From NCBI RefSeq assembly GCF_001245615.1, contig NZ_CWKH01000002.1:806001-870000 (forward strand): a stretch of DNA of 64,000 nt, in the 5' to 3' direction. A program made the translations under genes and the position numbers. Below the pieces are notes generated by a model, which made no database searches, had not been told where the DNA came from, and saw nothing but the letters and a program-made list of their open reading frames with translations. Each line of letters starts with the position of its first letter. The stretch's first letter is position 1. Shown here piece after piece: positions 39,985 through 48,318 of this stretch. This stretch comes from Mycolicibacterium neworleansense (lineage in GTDB: Bacteria > Actinomycetota > Actinomycetes > Mycobacteriales > Mycobacteriaceae).

Positions 39985-41541
39985 CTAGAACCTGGCCACC
40001 CGTTCAGTGAACGCACCGTGATAGCTCATGGGCAGGTGGAACGGCAGCCAGGCTTCGGCGATCGGTCCGGCGTCGATGCGCGGGGCATCGAACACCATGA
40101 GCCGGCTGCGGTGCTGGGTCTCGTCGTAGCCCACCGTCAGCACCCACCCGTCGTCCTCGGCGGTGCTGCCCGGGCGGGGCACGAAGATGGGCTCGACGAG
40201 CTTGTGGCCGGTCGGGCAGTAGGTCTGCACGCTGCCGTCGGTGTGGTTGAAGCGGCCGATCCCTTCCCCGCTCCCCTCCCCGTCGCTGGGGGCTGTCACA
40301 TAGGTGACCGAGTGCGGTTGAGTCGACCGCCGCTGGTCGATCTGCGGGAATTCACAACCCATCTGCGCCAGCGGTTCAGCTATGACGCGGTCATCGGCGG
40401 TGATACGAAAGCGGGTGAGGCGCACTGAATCCGGCGCCTTCTCCGGGACGACGTCCGCGTACATCCGGGCCATGTCGGTGCGACTGTCGGAGGCCCAGGC
40501 CTGCATGCCGCCGAAGGTTTCGGGGGCGAACCGCGGCAACTCCACCACCACATCGGCGCCGTCCTCGTAGGCGTTGGCGTAGTGCCACATGTAGAAGGGG
40601 TCGGTCTCGATCGTGCGGACCTTACCGCCGTCGCGCGGGGCGAGGATGAAGTAGGAGGGTTCGTTCTGCTTGAACTGCATGGCATCCCAATAGCTTTGCC
40701 GCCCCAGCAAGGCCCAGGGATTGATCCGAACCGGTGACATCATGAATACGGCGTAGCGCGGGGTCAGTGCCATGTCATGGAGCAACCCCATGCCGGGCAG
40801 CGGTACCGCCCGCAGGTACCGGGTTTCGCCGCGGCTGTCGGTCTCGTACAGGCGTAACCGGACCCGGGGAATCGCCTCACCGGCGAGTTCCCGCAGCCGC
40901 CTGATCTTCTCATCCCGGTTGGGGGCACTGCGGATGTGTCGTAGGTCCACGCGGGGGAAGTACGGCTCGAATCCGAAGTTGACGCGTGAATCCGTCGTCG
41001 CATCGTAGGTGTAGTGCGCCGAGTACGCCCCGACCGGACCCTTGAGCACGCCGTCGAGGCTGCACATTCCGATGGTGTTGAGGGTGTCGAGGTCCATGCC
41101 GTGCGGACGGCCACCCTCCCACAGGGCGAGCAGTTGGTCCTGACCGATCATCACATTGGTGTTGGCAGTGTTGGCCGGTAGGCGGAAGGCGTTGGCCCGC
41201 ATGCCACCTGGGCGCTGGAAGGCGAAGCCGCGTTTCACCATCCGGCCGGCCGCGGTGGTGGTCAGGTAGTGCTCGGTGCGCACGAAGCGGTTCTTGAACC
41301 GGACACCGTTGCCGTCGATGGCGAAGGCGACCACCATGCCGTCGGCGTCGAACAGGCTGTCCACGCGTGACGCACCGATGTTCCAGCGGCCCGAGCCGTT
41401 GCGGTAGAGCGTGCCGGTCAGTCCCTGCGGGATCGCGCCGGTGATCTCAGTCAGTTGCAAGTCGTATTCGCCGGGGACGTCCTCCCAGTACCGCGAAGGA
41501 CCGTCGACCTGTGGTGAGGCGGGAGCAGCCATAAAAGACAT
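39985..41541 (-). CDS. Carotenoid oxygenase (RPE65/lignostilbene dioxygenase family)
   Basis: A 518-residue seven-bladed propeller enzyme. The four Fe(II)-binding histidines are visible: His176 (SAHYTYD), His255 (LLHDMALT), His320 (YMWHYANAYED) and His508 (SYHGAF). The N-terminal LYRNGSGRWNIG and FDADGMV motifs are typical. Members cleave carotenoids, apocarotenals or stilbenes with O2. It follows a TetR gene by 11 bp in the same direction. A 23 bp palindrome overlaps the junction and the first possible ATG; a second ATG at 41532 lies just beyond it. Own-promoter control by the TetR is likely. The substrate is unknown. Confidence 0.92.
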   Translation of the reverse strand: MSFMAAPASPQVDGPSRYWEDVPGEYDLQLTEITGAIPQGLTGTLYRNGSGRWNIGASRVDSLFDADGMVVAFAIDGNGVRFKNRFVRTEHYLTTTAAGRMVKRGFAFQRPGGMRANAFRLPANTANTNVMIGQDQLLALWEGGRPHGMDLDTLNTIGMCSLDGVLKGPVGAYSAHYTYDATTDSRVNFGFEPYFPRVDLRHIRSAPNRDEKIRRLRELAGEAIPRVRLRLYETDSRGETRYLRAVPLPGMGLLHDMALTPRYAVFMMSPVRINPWALLGRQSYWDAMQFKQNEPSYFILAPRDGGKVRTIETDPFYMWHYANAYEDGADVVVELPRFAPETFGGMQAWASDSRTDMARMYADVVPEKAPDSVRLTRFRITADDRVIAEPLAQMGCEFPQIDQRRSTQPHSVTYVTAPSDGEGSGEGIGRFNHTDGSVQTYCPTGHKLVEPIFVPRPGSTAEDDGWVLTVGYDETQHRSRLMVFDAPRIDAGPIAEAWLPFHLPMSYHGAFTERVARF

Positions 41542-41553
41542 GGTGTCTTTTAT
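41531..41553. promoter_or_regulatory. Palindrome at the TetR/carotenoid-oxygenase junction
   Basis: ATAAAAGACA (41531-41540) and TGTCTTTTAT (41544-41553) form a perfect 10+3+10 inverted repeat. It is AT-rich in very GC-rich DNA, overlaps the first start codon of the oxygenase and abuts the tetR stop. It fits an operator better than a GC-rich terminator. Confidence 0.65.
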
Positions 41554-42197
41554 TACGTACCGCTGTCAATAGCCGAGACATCGAATGGACTGAACGGAAG
41601 GGCCGAGCCGCCGTCCCAGCACAGCGTGGTCAGGTGTTCGACGAGTTCAGCGCGGGGCATCGACGAATCCCGGAGCCACCATTGCGCGCTGATCATCGCC
41701 GACCCGACGATGGCCCGGGCCCACGGAGCCGCGGCCGCGGTATCGGTGCCACCGGCGGCCATCGACGCCGCCAGCATCGCTTCGACCGCGGCGGCGAGCT
41801 CATCGAAGATTCCCGGCATCTCATGGCCGCCGGCGGCATGCACACTCAGTGCCCGGTAGAGGTTCGGATCGTCCTGCATCCAGCCGCAGATGACGTCGAA
41901 GAACAGTGACATCCGCTGCCGCAGATCAGTCGACCCCGATGCGCGCCTGGTGATCTCACTCAGCAGCCGATGCGCCTGACGCTCGCCGAGCGCCGACAAG
42001 ATGGCCGCCTTGTTCGGGAACACCGCGTAGACGGCCGAGCGCACGAAGCCGGCCTCCTTGGCCACCTCCGCGATCCCCACATCGGGCCCATGGGTACGGA
42101 TCGCACGCTCGGCCGCGGCGAGCAGGTCCGAGCGCCGCTGCTCGACATCGACGCCAGGCCCGGCGGGCCTACCGCGCCCACGCCTCGCTGAAGTCAC
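41553..42197 (-). CDS. TetR-family regulator
   Basis: A 214-residue TetR protein. It has a basic N-terminal tail (RRGRGRPAGPG) and the DNA-binding helices RSDLLAAAERAIRTHGPDVGIAEVAKEAGFVRSAVYAVFPNKAAIL, then an ordinary helical ligand-binding domain (ISAQWWLRD near the end). The start is GTG at 42197. It lies 11 bp upstream of the carotenoid oxygenase on the same strand. The palindrome between them suggests control of the oxygenase gene rather than simple read-through. Confidence 0.88.
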   Translation of the reverse strand: MTSARRGRGRPAGPGVDVEQRRSDLLAAAERAIRTHGPDVGIAEVAKEAGFVRSAVYAVFPNKAAILSALGERQAHRLLSEITRRASGSTDLRQRMSLFFDVICGWMQDDPNLYRALSVHAAGGHEMPGIFDELAAAVEAMLAASMAAGGTDTAAAAPWARAIVGSAMISAQWWLRDSSMPRAELVEHLTTLCWDGGSALPFSPFDVSAIDSGT

Positions 42198-42210
42198 AGG
42201 CCAATCGTAG

Positions 42211-44367
42211 TTAGGCGGCGTCCTTCTTCTCGGCCTTCTTGGCGGGCTTCACCGAGTCGCCGGCCTTCTTCACGTTGTCCTTCACGTCGTTGACCGCCTT
42301 CTGCGCACCCTTCTGGATACCTTCCGCGGCAGACTTGATCTGCTTGCGTCCATCCTCGGCGAGCTTGTTCACCCGGTCCTGGGCATCCTTGACGGCCTTG
42401 GCCGTCCGCTCACGAGCTTTCTCAGCCGAGACCTTGGCACGCTCCCCGGCGTCCTTGACCGTTTTCTCGACCTCTTGGCGGGCATCGTCGGCCGCGGCGG
42501 TGAGCTTCTTGGCTCCGTCGTCGTCCCCAAAAGGTTCGTCCACCACCGATTTCAGATTCACCGTGTCGGTACCCACATTGGTCTGGGTGATGGCCTGCGG
42601 CTCGAAGCTCGTCGTCGCATTGCTCTGCGTCCCAGCAGCGTTGAGGGCATCGGTCAGGCTTGAGAGGTCCAGTCCGGGCCCTCCTGTCGTCAGCGTGTTA
42701 CCCACACCCAGGAGGCCCAGCAGCTGCTGGATCGGGCTCGGCACGGGGTTCTGGTTGATCAAGCCATCGCTGATCGCCTTCTGAATGCCAGTGACGAGGT
42801 TGTTCGCCAGGTGCCCGGGAACCTGCCCCCAGTCGACATCCGCCGGCAGCGTGCCGAATGCCGTTGGGATGTCGGCTTCGTCGAGCGTGCGGTCATAGAT
42901 GCCGGTCTGCTCGTCGTAGTACACGTCGGTGTAGCCGAGGTTCACCAGGCTGGTGAGCACCGGTGTCAGCGCCGTCCCGATCGGGTTGTTGAAGTTCGCC
43001 CCGGTCAGCAGGTTGATCACGTCGACCGCCAGATACGTCGGCTCCAGCAGCGGCAGGCTGTTGGCCGGGATCGTGACGTAGATGTTGAGCTTGGGGCCCA
43101 GCTGCGGGTCATCACCTGGATCGGCCAGATAGTCGGTGATGTCGGCACCGAGCTGGGACACGATCTGATCGACCAGGACCGTGGTAAGCGTGTCGAGCGA
43201 CTGGTTGCGCAGGATGTAGGTCGGGAACAGGCCGGCTGCAACGTTGTTCGCCATGGTGAACGGATTGGGCCATGCCGCGAAATCCGAGAGCGGAAGGTAT
43301 TCGGCCGTCGCGTCGATCTTGATCGGGATCAGGTTGGCGCCACCCGGGGTGAGGCCGAACAATGGGATGTCCTCGACCACGGGGATACCCTCAAGAATGC
43401 TGGTCCCGCTGCTCTGCACCTGGGTATCGGGAGTCACCGTGTCGATCCCCAGCAGCCCGAACAACGGATACGCGCGAGCCAGGATGCCGCCGTTCGCCCG
43501 TCCGGGGTTGTCGATCAGGATCATCGGCAGGATCGTGTAGCTGCCGAGCAGCGGATTGGTTCCGGTATAGGCCGCCCCGCCAGGCTGATTCGGCAGATCG
43601 TCGACCACCTGTTGATACGCCGCACCCGCGGCGAAGGCGCCGAATCCCCATCCCGCGACGATCGGGATCCGCACATCGGCGGCGTTGGTGCTGAGGGGCG
43701 GCAGTTCAATGCCGGTGAGGGTCTTGATCGTTGCTTTGAGAGCGTCGAACGCAAGGCCACTCGTGGGTAGACCGACTGCCTCGAAGATCGACTCGAGGCT
43801 GATCTCAAGGTATTCGGTGTTGTTGATCTCGTCGGCCACCGAATTCGGGAAGGACGGCACCCACCCGAGGTCAACGCCGAGCAGGCGCAGCAGGGTGAAC
43901 ACCCCGCCGGTCGTGATCACGTTGATCCCGACCGACGAGAGTGGATCCTCGAGGTCGATACCGAGAAGTTCGCTCACGTCGATGGGCAGTCCGCTCAAGG
44001 CATTGCCCAGCGCGTCGCCCAACGCGTCGTTGAGTGCGCCATTGATCGCGGCGGACGGATCCAAACCGGCCGCTTGGAGCAGGACTGCCAGGTTGAAGTT
44101 CTCGACGAACGCGGTTTCCAGCTGCGCCCCAACAGTCTGGAACTGGTTGTAGACCTGCGTCCCGAAACCACCCGTCAGATCCGGGATCTGATCCGGCGGC
44201 GGGAAGATGTGCACTCCGGCTTGCAGCCGGAGGTCGTGCTGAACCGCTGCGGCCTGAGCCGGTGGCGGAGCTACGCCCACCGTAAGCGCGGTGACTGTTG
44301 CGGTTGCCGCACCGAGGGTTGCAGCCCTCTTGATACGCCTCCGCTGCTTACGGTGTTTGACTGCCAT
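42211..44367 (-). CDS. Large secreted protein, PE-PPE-domain-like, with Lys/Ala-rich tail
   Basis: A 718-residue protein. It has a very basic N-terminus, a hydrophobic signal segment and an AQA-like cleavage site near 39. Residues ~45-590 are Leu/Asp/Pro-rich, without tandem repeats, and end in a segment (LVNLGYTDVYYDEQTGIYDRT, LADFxAWPNPF-like) that resembles the C-terminus of mycobacterial PE-PPE domains. A GxSxG nucleophile was not seen, so enzyme activity is doubtful. Residues ~625-718 form a charged helix/coiled coil with repeated AxKAxERxxKAVKDAQ patterns, ending KKAGDSVKPAKKAEKKDAA and resembling the heparin-binding tail of HBHA. The role is unknown; surface adhesion is a guess. Confidence 0.65.
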   Translation of the reverse strand: MAVKHRKQRRRIKRAATLGAATATVTALTVGVAPPPAQAAAVQHDLRLQAGVHIFPPPDQIPDLTGGFGTQVYNQFQTVGAQLETAFVENFNLAVLLQAAGLDPSAAINGALNDALGDALGNALSGLPIDVSELLGIDLEDPLSSVGINVITTGGVFTLLRLLGVDLGWVPSFPNSVADEINNTEYLEISLESIFEAVGLPTSGLAFDALKATIKTLTGIELPPLSTNAADVRIPIVAGWGFGAFAAGAAYQQVVDDLPNQPGGAAYTGTNPLLGSYTILPMILIDNPGRANGGILARAYPLFGLLGIDTVTPDTQVQSSGTSILEGIPVVEDIPLFGLTPGGANLIPIKIDATAEYLPLSDFAAWPNPFTMANNVAAGLFPTYILRNQSLDTLTTVLVDQIVSQLGADITDYLADPGDDPQLGPKLNIYVTIPANSLPLLEPTYLAVDVINLLTGANFNNPIGTALTPVLTSLVNLGYTDVYYDEQTGIYDRTLDEADIPTAFGTLPADVDWGQVPGHLANNLVTGIQKAISDGLINQNPVPSPIQQLLGLLGVGNTLTTGGPGLDLSSLTDALNAAGTQSNATTSFEPQAITQTNVGTDTVNLKSVVDEPFGDDDGAKKLTAAADDARQEVEKTVKDAGERAKVSAEKARERTAKAVKDAQDRVNKLAEDGRKQIKSAAEGIQKGAQKAVNDVKDNVKKAGDSVKPAKKAEKKDAA

Positions 44368-44715
44368 CTGACCAGTCCTTTCGGCCGCCTTCTCAGGTTG
44401 ATCTCAGGCAACGTAACACTAATGTGACCTCCATCACTGGATTGCTGAAAAGAATTCACTGTTCGCGGACGCAAACTGTCGCAAACTGTTCACGAGGATG
44501 GCCATGACCGCTGCGCTGGGTGTTAATCAATTAACGCTTGCGTCAGGCAAGCCGCAGTTTCATCGCGGCCCGATCATCATGATGTTGCTGCGGTCCGAAC
44601 GCGTACCACTTGCCGTTGTCAATCAACGACCGATGTGTCAACCGATTCAAATCCGCCCCGAAACCACCTCAACCAGCATCAGATGACCGTGCCGGACTCA
44701 CACCCATGGGCCGGG
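44368..44715. other. 348 bp intergenic region, no gene recognised
   Basis: Upstream of the large secreted protein gene. It holds a direct repeat GCAAACTGT at about 44472-44490 and a small palindrome GTTAAT-CA-ATTAAC at 44522-44535. These could belong to the promoter of the secreted protein gene. Short open frames here have no convincing coding character. Confidence 0.5.
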
Positions 44716-45522
44716 CTACTCGATCCGTAGTTTGCTGAACTTTGTCAGGACCCGCCGGGCCGCCGACTCGGTCTGGCCGGCGTAGCTCGCGCCGAAGAGC
44801 ACGACATGAGCCAGCAGCGGATAGAGCTGATGCAGATCGACCCGGTCTTGCCGGCCTCCACGCAGTGGTCGTACCGACTCATACGCCGCCAACATCTCAT
44901 CCAGAAACGGAAACCCGAACAACTCCAGCATCGCCAGATCCGTCTCGCGGTGGCCGCCGTGCGCAGCGGGGTCGATCAGGACAGCGCCATCCGCGGTCCA
45001 CATCACGTTGCCGCTCCACAGATCGCCATGGAGCCGGGCCGGTCCATCGTCGTCGTCGAACGTGCCGGCACGGCACAGTTCTGCCACGGCCACCACGGCG
45101 GCCCGCGCCGTCGCATCGAGCCCGGCTGCGGCCAGCTCCGCCATCGGCACCAGCCGCTCATCGGCGTAGAAGGCACCCCAAGAATCGCGGTGGGCCAACG
45201 ACATTGGCAACGGCTGCGACATCGGTCCGAAGAACCCGTCCCCGTCATAGCCCTCTGGTCCTGCCCCGTAGGCCGGCGCTCCGGCATCGTGGGTATGTGC
45301 CAGTTGCTCACCGAAGTCCCGCGCGGCCTGCGCAGTCGGCGCTACCGGGTGCAGTCGCTGCAAGGTCAATGAGGTTGCGTCGTAATCGATTACCGGGACA
45401 CACGGCACGCCACCCTCGACCACCAGCCAGTTCAGTCCGGCGGCCTCCGCGGCGAAGAATCCCGTCGGCGCCATTACGTTGCGCTTGACATAGACGTCGC
45501 CCCGAGTCGCGGCATTGGGCAT
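44716..45522 (-). CDS. Fructosamine kinase family protein
   Basis: A 268-residue aminoglycoside-phosphotransferase-like kinase of the fructosamine/ribulosamine 3-kinase group. The catalytic loop is LHGDLWSGNVMW (HGD...N), and the metal-binding Asp is in VLIDPAAHGGHRETDLAMLELFG. These enzymes phosphorylate sugars attached to proteins by glycation, which leads to their removal. The N-terminal nucleotide part (VYVKRNV) is short. The ATG at 45522 is used; an internal Met17 is an alternative. Confidence 0.88.
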   Translation of the reverse strand: MPNAATRGDVYVKRNVMAPTGFFAAEAAGLNWLVVEGGVPCVPVIDYDATSLTLQRLHPVAPTAQAARDFGEQLAHTHDAGAPAYGAGPEGYDGDGFFGPMSQPLPMSLAHRDSWGAFYADERLVPMAELAAAGLDATARAAVVAVAELCRAGTFDDDDGPARLHGDLWSGNVMWTADGAVLIDPAAHGGHRETDLAMLELFGFPFLDEMLAAYESVRPLRGGRQDRVDLHQLYPLLAHVVLFGASYAGQTESAARRVLTKFSKLRIE

Positions 45523-45558
45523 ACTCGTCAGGCTACCGACGGGCGTTTCCCCCCAGTA

Positions 45559-46824
45559 CTACGCGGCTTCCGGTGGTGGTTGGGGTTGGAAGGGTTGGTA
45601 CCACCACCAGTGTGCGCGTTCGCCGGTCGGTCCGGGACACGGTGGAACGTCGGGCGGGGGTGTGATCGGTGGGCGGGCCAGTGATCCGCCGTGCAACGGT
45701 CGCCCCGTGTGGTCGGTGACGCTGAGATGGCCGGCGGGTCCGGTGATGGTGATCAGGCGCCGGTGGTGCAGGCGATGGTGATACGGGCACACCAGCACCA
45801 GGTTGTCCAGGTCGGTGGCCCCGCCCTCCTCCCAATGAACGATGTGATGGGCATGCAAACCGCGGGTAGACCCGCAGCCAGGCACCACACAGCACCGGTC
45901 ACGATGTTCCAGGGCCCGGCGCAACCGACGGCTGATCGCTCGAGTCGTACGCCCAGCGCCGATCGGTTGCCCGTGGCGTTCGAACCACGCCTCGAAGGTG
46001 GCATCACACAGCAGGTAGCGTCGCTCATCCTCGGCGAGGACCGGGCCCAGATGTAGTGCGGCGACCGGTTTCTCAACATCGACATGCACCACCACGGTGG
46101 TGTGCTGGCCATGCGGGCGATGCGCGGCCTCGGCATCCCAGCCGGTCTCGACCAGGCTCATGAACGCATTCACACTGTCGGGAAACGGCGGCGCCTGTTG
46201 TGAGGTGTCACCGTCGCCATCGCTGTCGTCGGTGTCATGATCGCGTTTCCAGTCCGCGACCAGCCCATCGTGATGCGCTTGGCGGGCAGCGTCGAATTTC
46301 GCTGCCTCCAGACGCGGCAGGGTGATCCGATAAGTCGTGTACCCGTCGCCCTCGACTCGGGTGAAGGACCGCTGCGGTTCAGGCTTCGGATCAGGTTCCG
46401 GGCGCGGCTCGAGCTTGATCGCGGTGCGCAGTTGGGTCACGGTGGCTACCGCGGCCAACTCCGCGTAATGCTCATCGGATCCGTCGGCGGCTTTCTCGGC
46501 GATCACACCGACTTGGTCCAGCGAGAGCCGGCCTTCGCGCAGGTCTTGCGTGCAGCGGGGGAATTCCTCAACCCGCCGTGCCACCGCCACCATGGTCTCG
46601 GCATTACGCGGGGTGACACCGGTCTTCCAGGCCACCAACGCCTCGATCGAACGAGCACCGGTGGCCCCGCACAACTCGTCACGGTCCAACTCAGCGACGA
46701 TCTCCACGATGCGGCCATCGATCGCATTGCGCTGGCCGGTCAGCTCCGACAACTCGGCGAACAACACCTCAGTGCGCTGCGCAGGGCTCACCTCCGAATC
46801 GAAAGTGGCTGCCGCCGAGGACAT
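45559..46824 (-). CDS. 13E12-type protein: DUF222 with HNH endonuclease motif
   Basis: A 421-residue member of the DUF222/REP13E12 family, which is greatly expanded in mycobacteria. The N-terminal DUF222 region runs from about 15 to 300 (LTGQRNAIDGRIVEIVAELDRDELCGATGARSIEALVAWKTG). The HNH motif CVVPGCGSTRGLHAHHIVHWEEGGATDLDNLVLVCPYHHRLHH is at about 330-375, with zinc-binding Cys and the catalytic His pair. The last ~45 residues are Pro/Trp-rich. The family is scattered and repeated in genomes, and its biological role is not settled. Confidence 0.9.
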   Translation of the reverse strand: MSSAAATFDSEVSPAQRTEVLFAELSELTGQRNAIDGRIVEIVAELDRDELCGATGARSIEALVAWKTGVTPRNAETMVAVARRVEEFPRCTQDLREGRLSLDQVGVIAEKAADGSDEHYAELAAVATVTQLRTAIKLEPRPEPDPKPEPQRSFTRVEGDGYTTYRITLPRLEAAKFDAARQAHHDGLVADWKRDHDTDDSDGDGDTSQQAPPFPDSVNAFMSLVETGWDAEAAHRPHGQHTTVVVHVDVEKPVAALHLGPVLAEDERRYLLCDATFEAWFERHGQPIGAGRTTRAISRRLRRALEHRDRCCVVPGCGSTRGLHAHHIVHWEEGGATDLDNLVLVCPYHHRLHHRRLITITGPAGHLSVTDHTGRPLHGGSLARPPITPPPDVPPCPGPTGERAHWWWYQPFQPQPPPEAA

Positions 46825-46903
46825 GAACCCATCATCGCAAAGGGGTACGACAAATTCTGGACCGGAACGACGACAACCGTGCGCATCCGGCAAGATAGCT
46901 GCG

Positions 46904-47653
46904 GTGGGGATAAGCCTGTTGCCATTCACTCGCCTCTCGGACGCCGACGTCGCGGGTGCGCTCGAAAATGCGGTGGCCGTCATCAACCCGGCACTGGACA
47001 TCTTCAGCCGGTTCGACCCCCTCGGCCTGAGACGGCGAACCCACCGCGAGCAACCCGCCGAGGGCGCCATAGGCAAATCCCTCGACATCGCGGCCGCATT
47101 GCTCAACTTCGCCGAACTGCCGGGTACCAAGGCCTGGACCGAGATGGATCAAGACGGGCATGTGAAGTGGTGGGTACACCGTGCCGGCGCGGTGACCACC
47201 ATCCTCGTCGCATTCCCGGGCGCATTCGGGGTCATCGCCAATCGGCTGGGTATTCAAGACCTCCTCGGATTCACCAATCAGGCGATCGTGCTGTGCGCCG
47301 TGGCCCGGGAAGACGGCGTCACCGAGCACGGCGAGCAAGCCCAACTGCTGGGCGCGGTCCTCTGTGACCGCCGGCTGAGCAGCAGTCCACCTGATGCCCC
47401 TGAAACTCCGCCGCAATCATTGCCCATGAGGCTCTGGGAGTTCGCCGGGACCCTGCGTGCCGCGGGTGAGGAACTCACGAAAAGACCACACCCGCAGCAG
47501 TTTTACCGCTACCTCGGGATGCTGCCCGGTGTCGGCGCGGTGGCCGCCTACTTCGGCGAGTTCGGTGCCCTGCGACTCGCGGCGCACGAAGGTGAAAGTT
47601 GGATCAGCGAGCATTCTCCGCAGGAGCCGGATCTGGAGCCGGCCCGAACTTGA
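46904..47653 (+). CDS. Hypothetical protein, function unknown
   Basis: A ~249-residue protein that I do not recognise. GTG start at 46904. It contains KSLDIAAALLNFAELPG, a hydrophobic stretch (AVTTILVAFPGAFGVIA, about 91-107), a QAIVLCAVARE segment and a C-terminal glycine-containing hydrophobic patch (LGMLPGVGAVAAYFGEFGAL). Codon usage is normal for the window. It is divergent from the 13E12 gene, and its last 50 bp overlap the convergent YoaK-type gene. Confidence 0.65.
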   Translation: MGISLLPFTRLSDADVAGALENAVAVINPALDIFSRFDPLGLRRRTHREQPAEGAIGKSLDIAAALLNFAELPGTKAWTEMDQDGHVKWWVHRAGAVTTILVAFPGAFGVIANRLGIQDLLGFTNQAIVLCAVAREDGVTEHGEQAQLLGAVLCDRRLSSSPPDAPETPPQSLPMRLWEFAGTLRAAGEELTKRPHPQQFYRYLGMLPGVGAVAAYFGEFGALRLAAHEGESWISEHSPQEPDLEPART

Positions 47654-48302
47654 AGATCAGCGCACTGATCGCCACCACCACCGCCGCCAGCCCGATCACC
47701 GGCGCGACGGTGAACCGCGACAGCGTCGCGCCCAAGATCGCACCACCGCACATCGTCAACACCACGCCGTAGCGCAACTTCTCGCGGTCGCCGGTGCCAC
47801 CGGCCAGTCGGCTGTCGAACCCGATGCCGACGATCGTCTGCGTCAGCACCGTGGTGCTCAGCTCCTGGATACCGAACTGGCGCGCCGTCGCGTTCTGGAT
47901 CCCGAAGGTCATCGCCAGAACGATCAGGATGAACTTGCGGTTGTCCTGATAGTTCAGCACCCCTGTTCCGCACAGGATCGAAAGCACGGTCAACAGAACG
48001 ACTTCCACGCCCAACGCGGTGGTCAACCAGTTGCGCACGTGACTGTCGAGATGACGGCGGAGCCGTCCGCCCACCACGGTGCCCAGCACGAACCCGATGA
48101 ACGCCACCAGCGCGCCCGTCACGTCCACTCCGGAGTGCGGTACGAACCAGAACCCCAAAAAGATCACGTTCCCGGTCATGTTCGCGACGAACACATGCCC
48201 CAACACCAGCACACTGACCGCGTCGACGATCCCGGTGGCGCACGTCAACAACAAGAGCGCCACAACGGTCGACCGCTGCGTCACCGGTGAGGCGATGGCC
48301 AT
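47604..48302 (-). CDS. YoaK/DUF1275-family membrane protein
   Basis: A 232-residue protein with about six membrane helices and the DUF1275 signatures TCATGIVDAVSVLVLGHVFVANMTGN and MTFGIQNATARQFGIQELSTTVLTQTIVGIG. Function unknown; transport is suspected for the family. It is on the same strand as the mce1 unit and begins 16 bp after the last Mce-associated gene, so it may be co-transcribed. Confidence 0.88.
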   Translation of the reverse strand: MAIASPVTQRSTVVALLLLTCATGIVDAVSVLVLGHVFVANMTGNVIFLGFWFVPHSGVDVTGALVAFIGFVLGTVVGGRLRRHLDSHVRNWLTTALGVEVVLLTVLSILCGTGVLNYQDNRKFILIVLAMTFGIQNATARQFGIQELSTTVLTQTIVGIGFDSRLAGGTGDREKLRYGVVLTMCGGAILGATLSRFTVAPVIGLAAVVVAISALIFKFGPAPDPAPAENAR

Positions 48303-48318
48303 GCCTACATCCTCGCCG

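Noticed and set aside
44498..44686. 62-residue frame in the 44 kb intergenic gap
   Set aside because: No ribosome site and no recognisable pattern; probably chance.
45559..46824. HNH/DUF222 gene as part of an active mobile element
   Set aside because: No inverted repeats, integrase or target duplication is visible nearby; the family is scattered, but this copy shows no boundaries.
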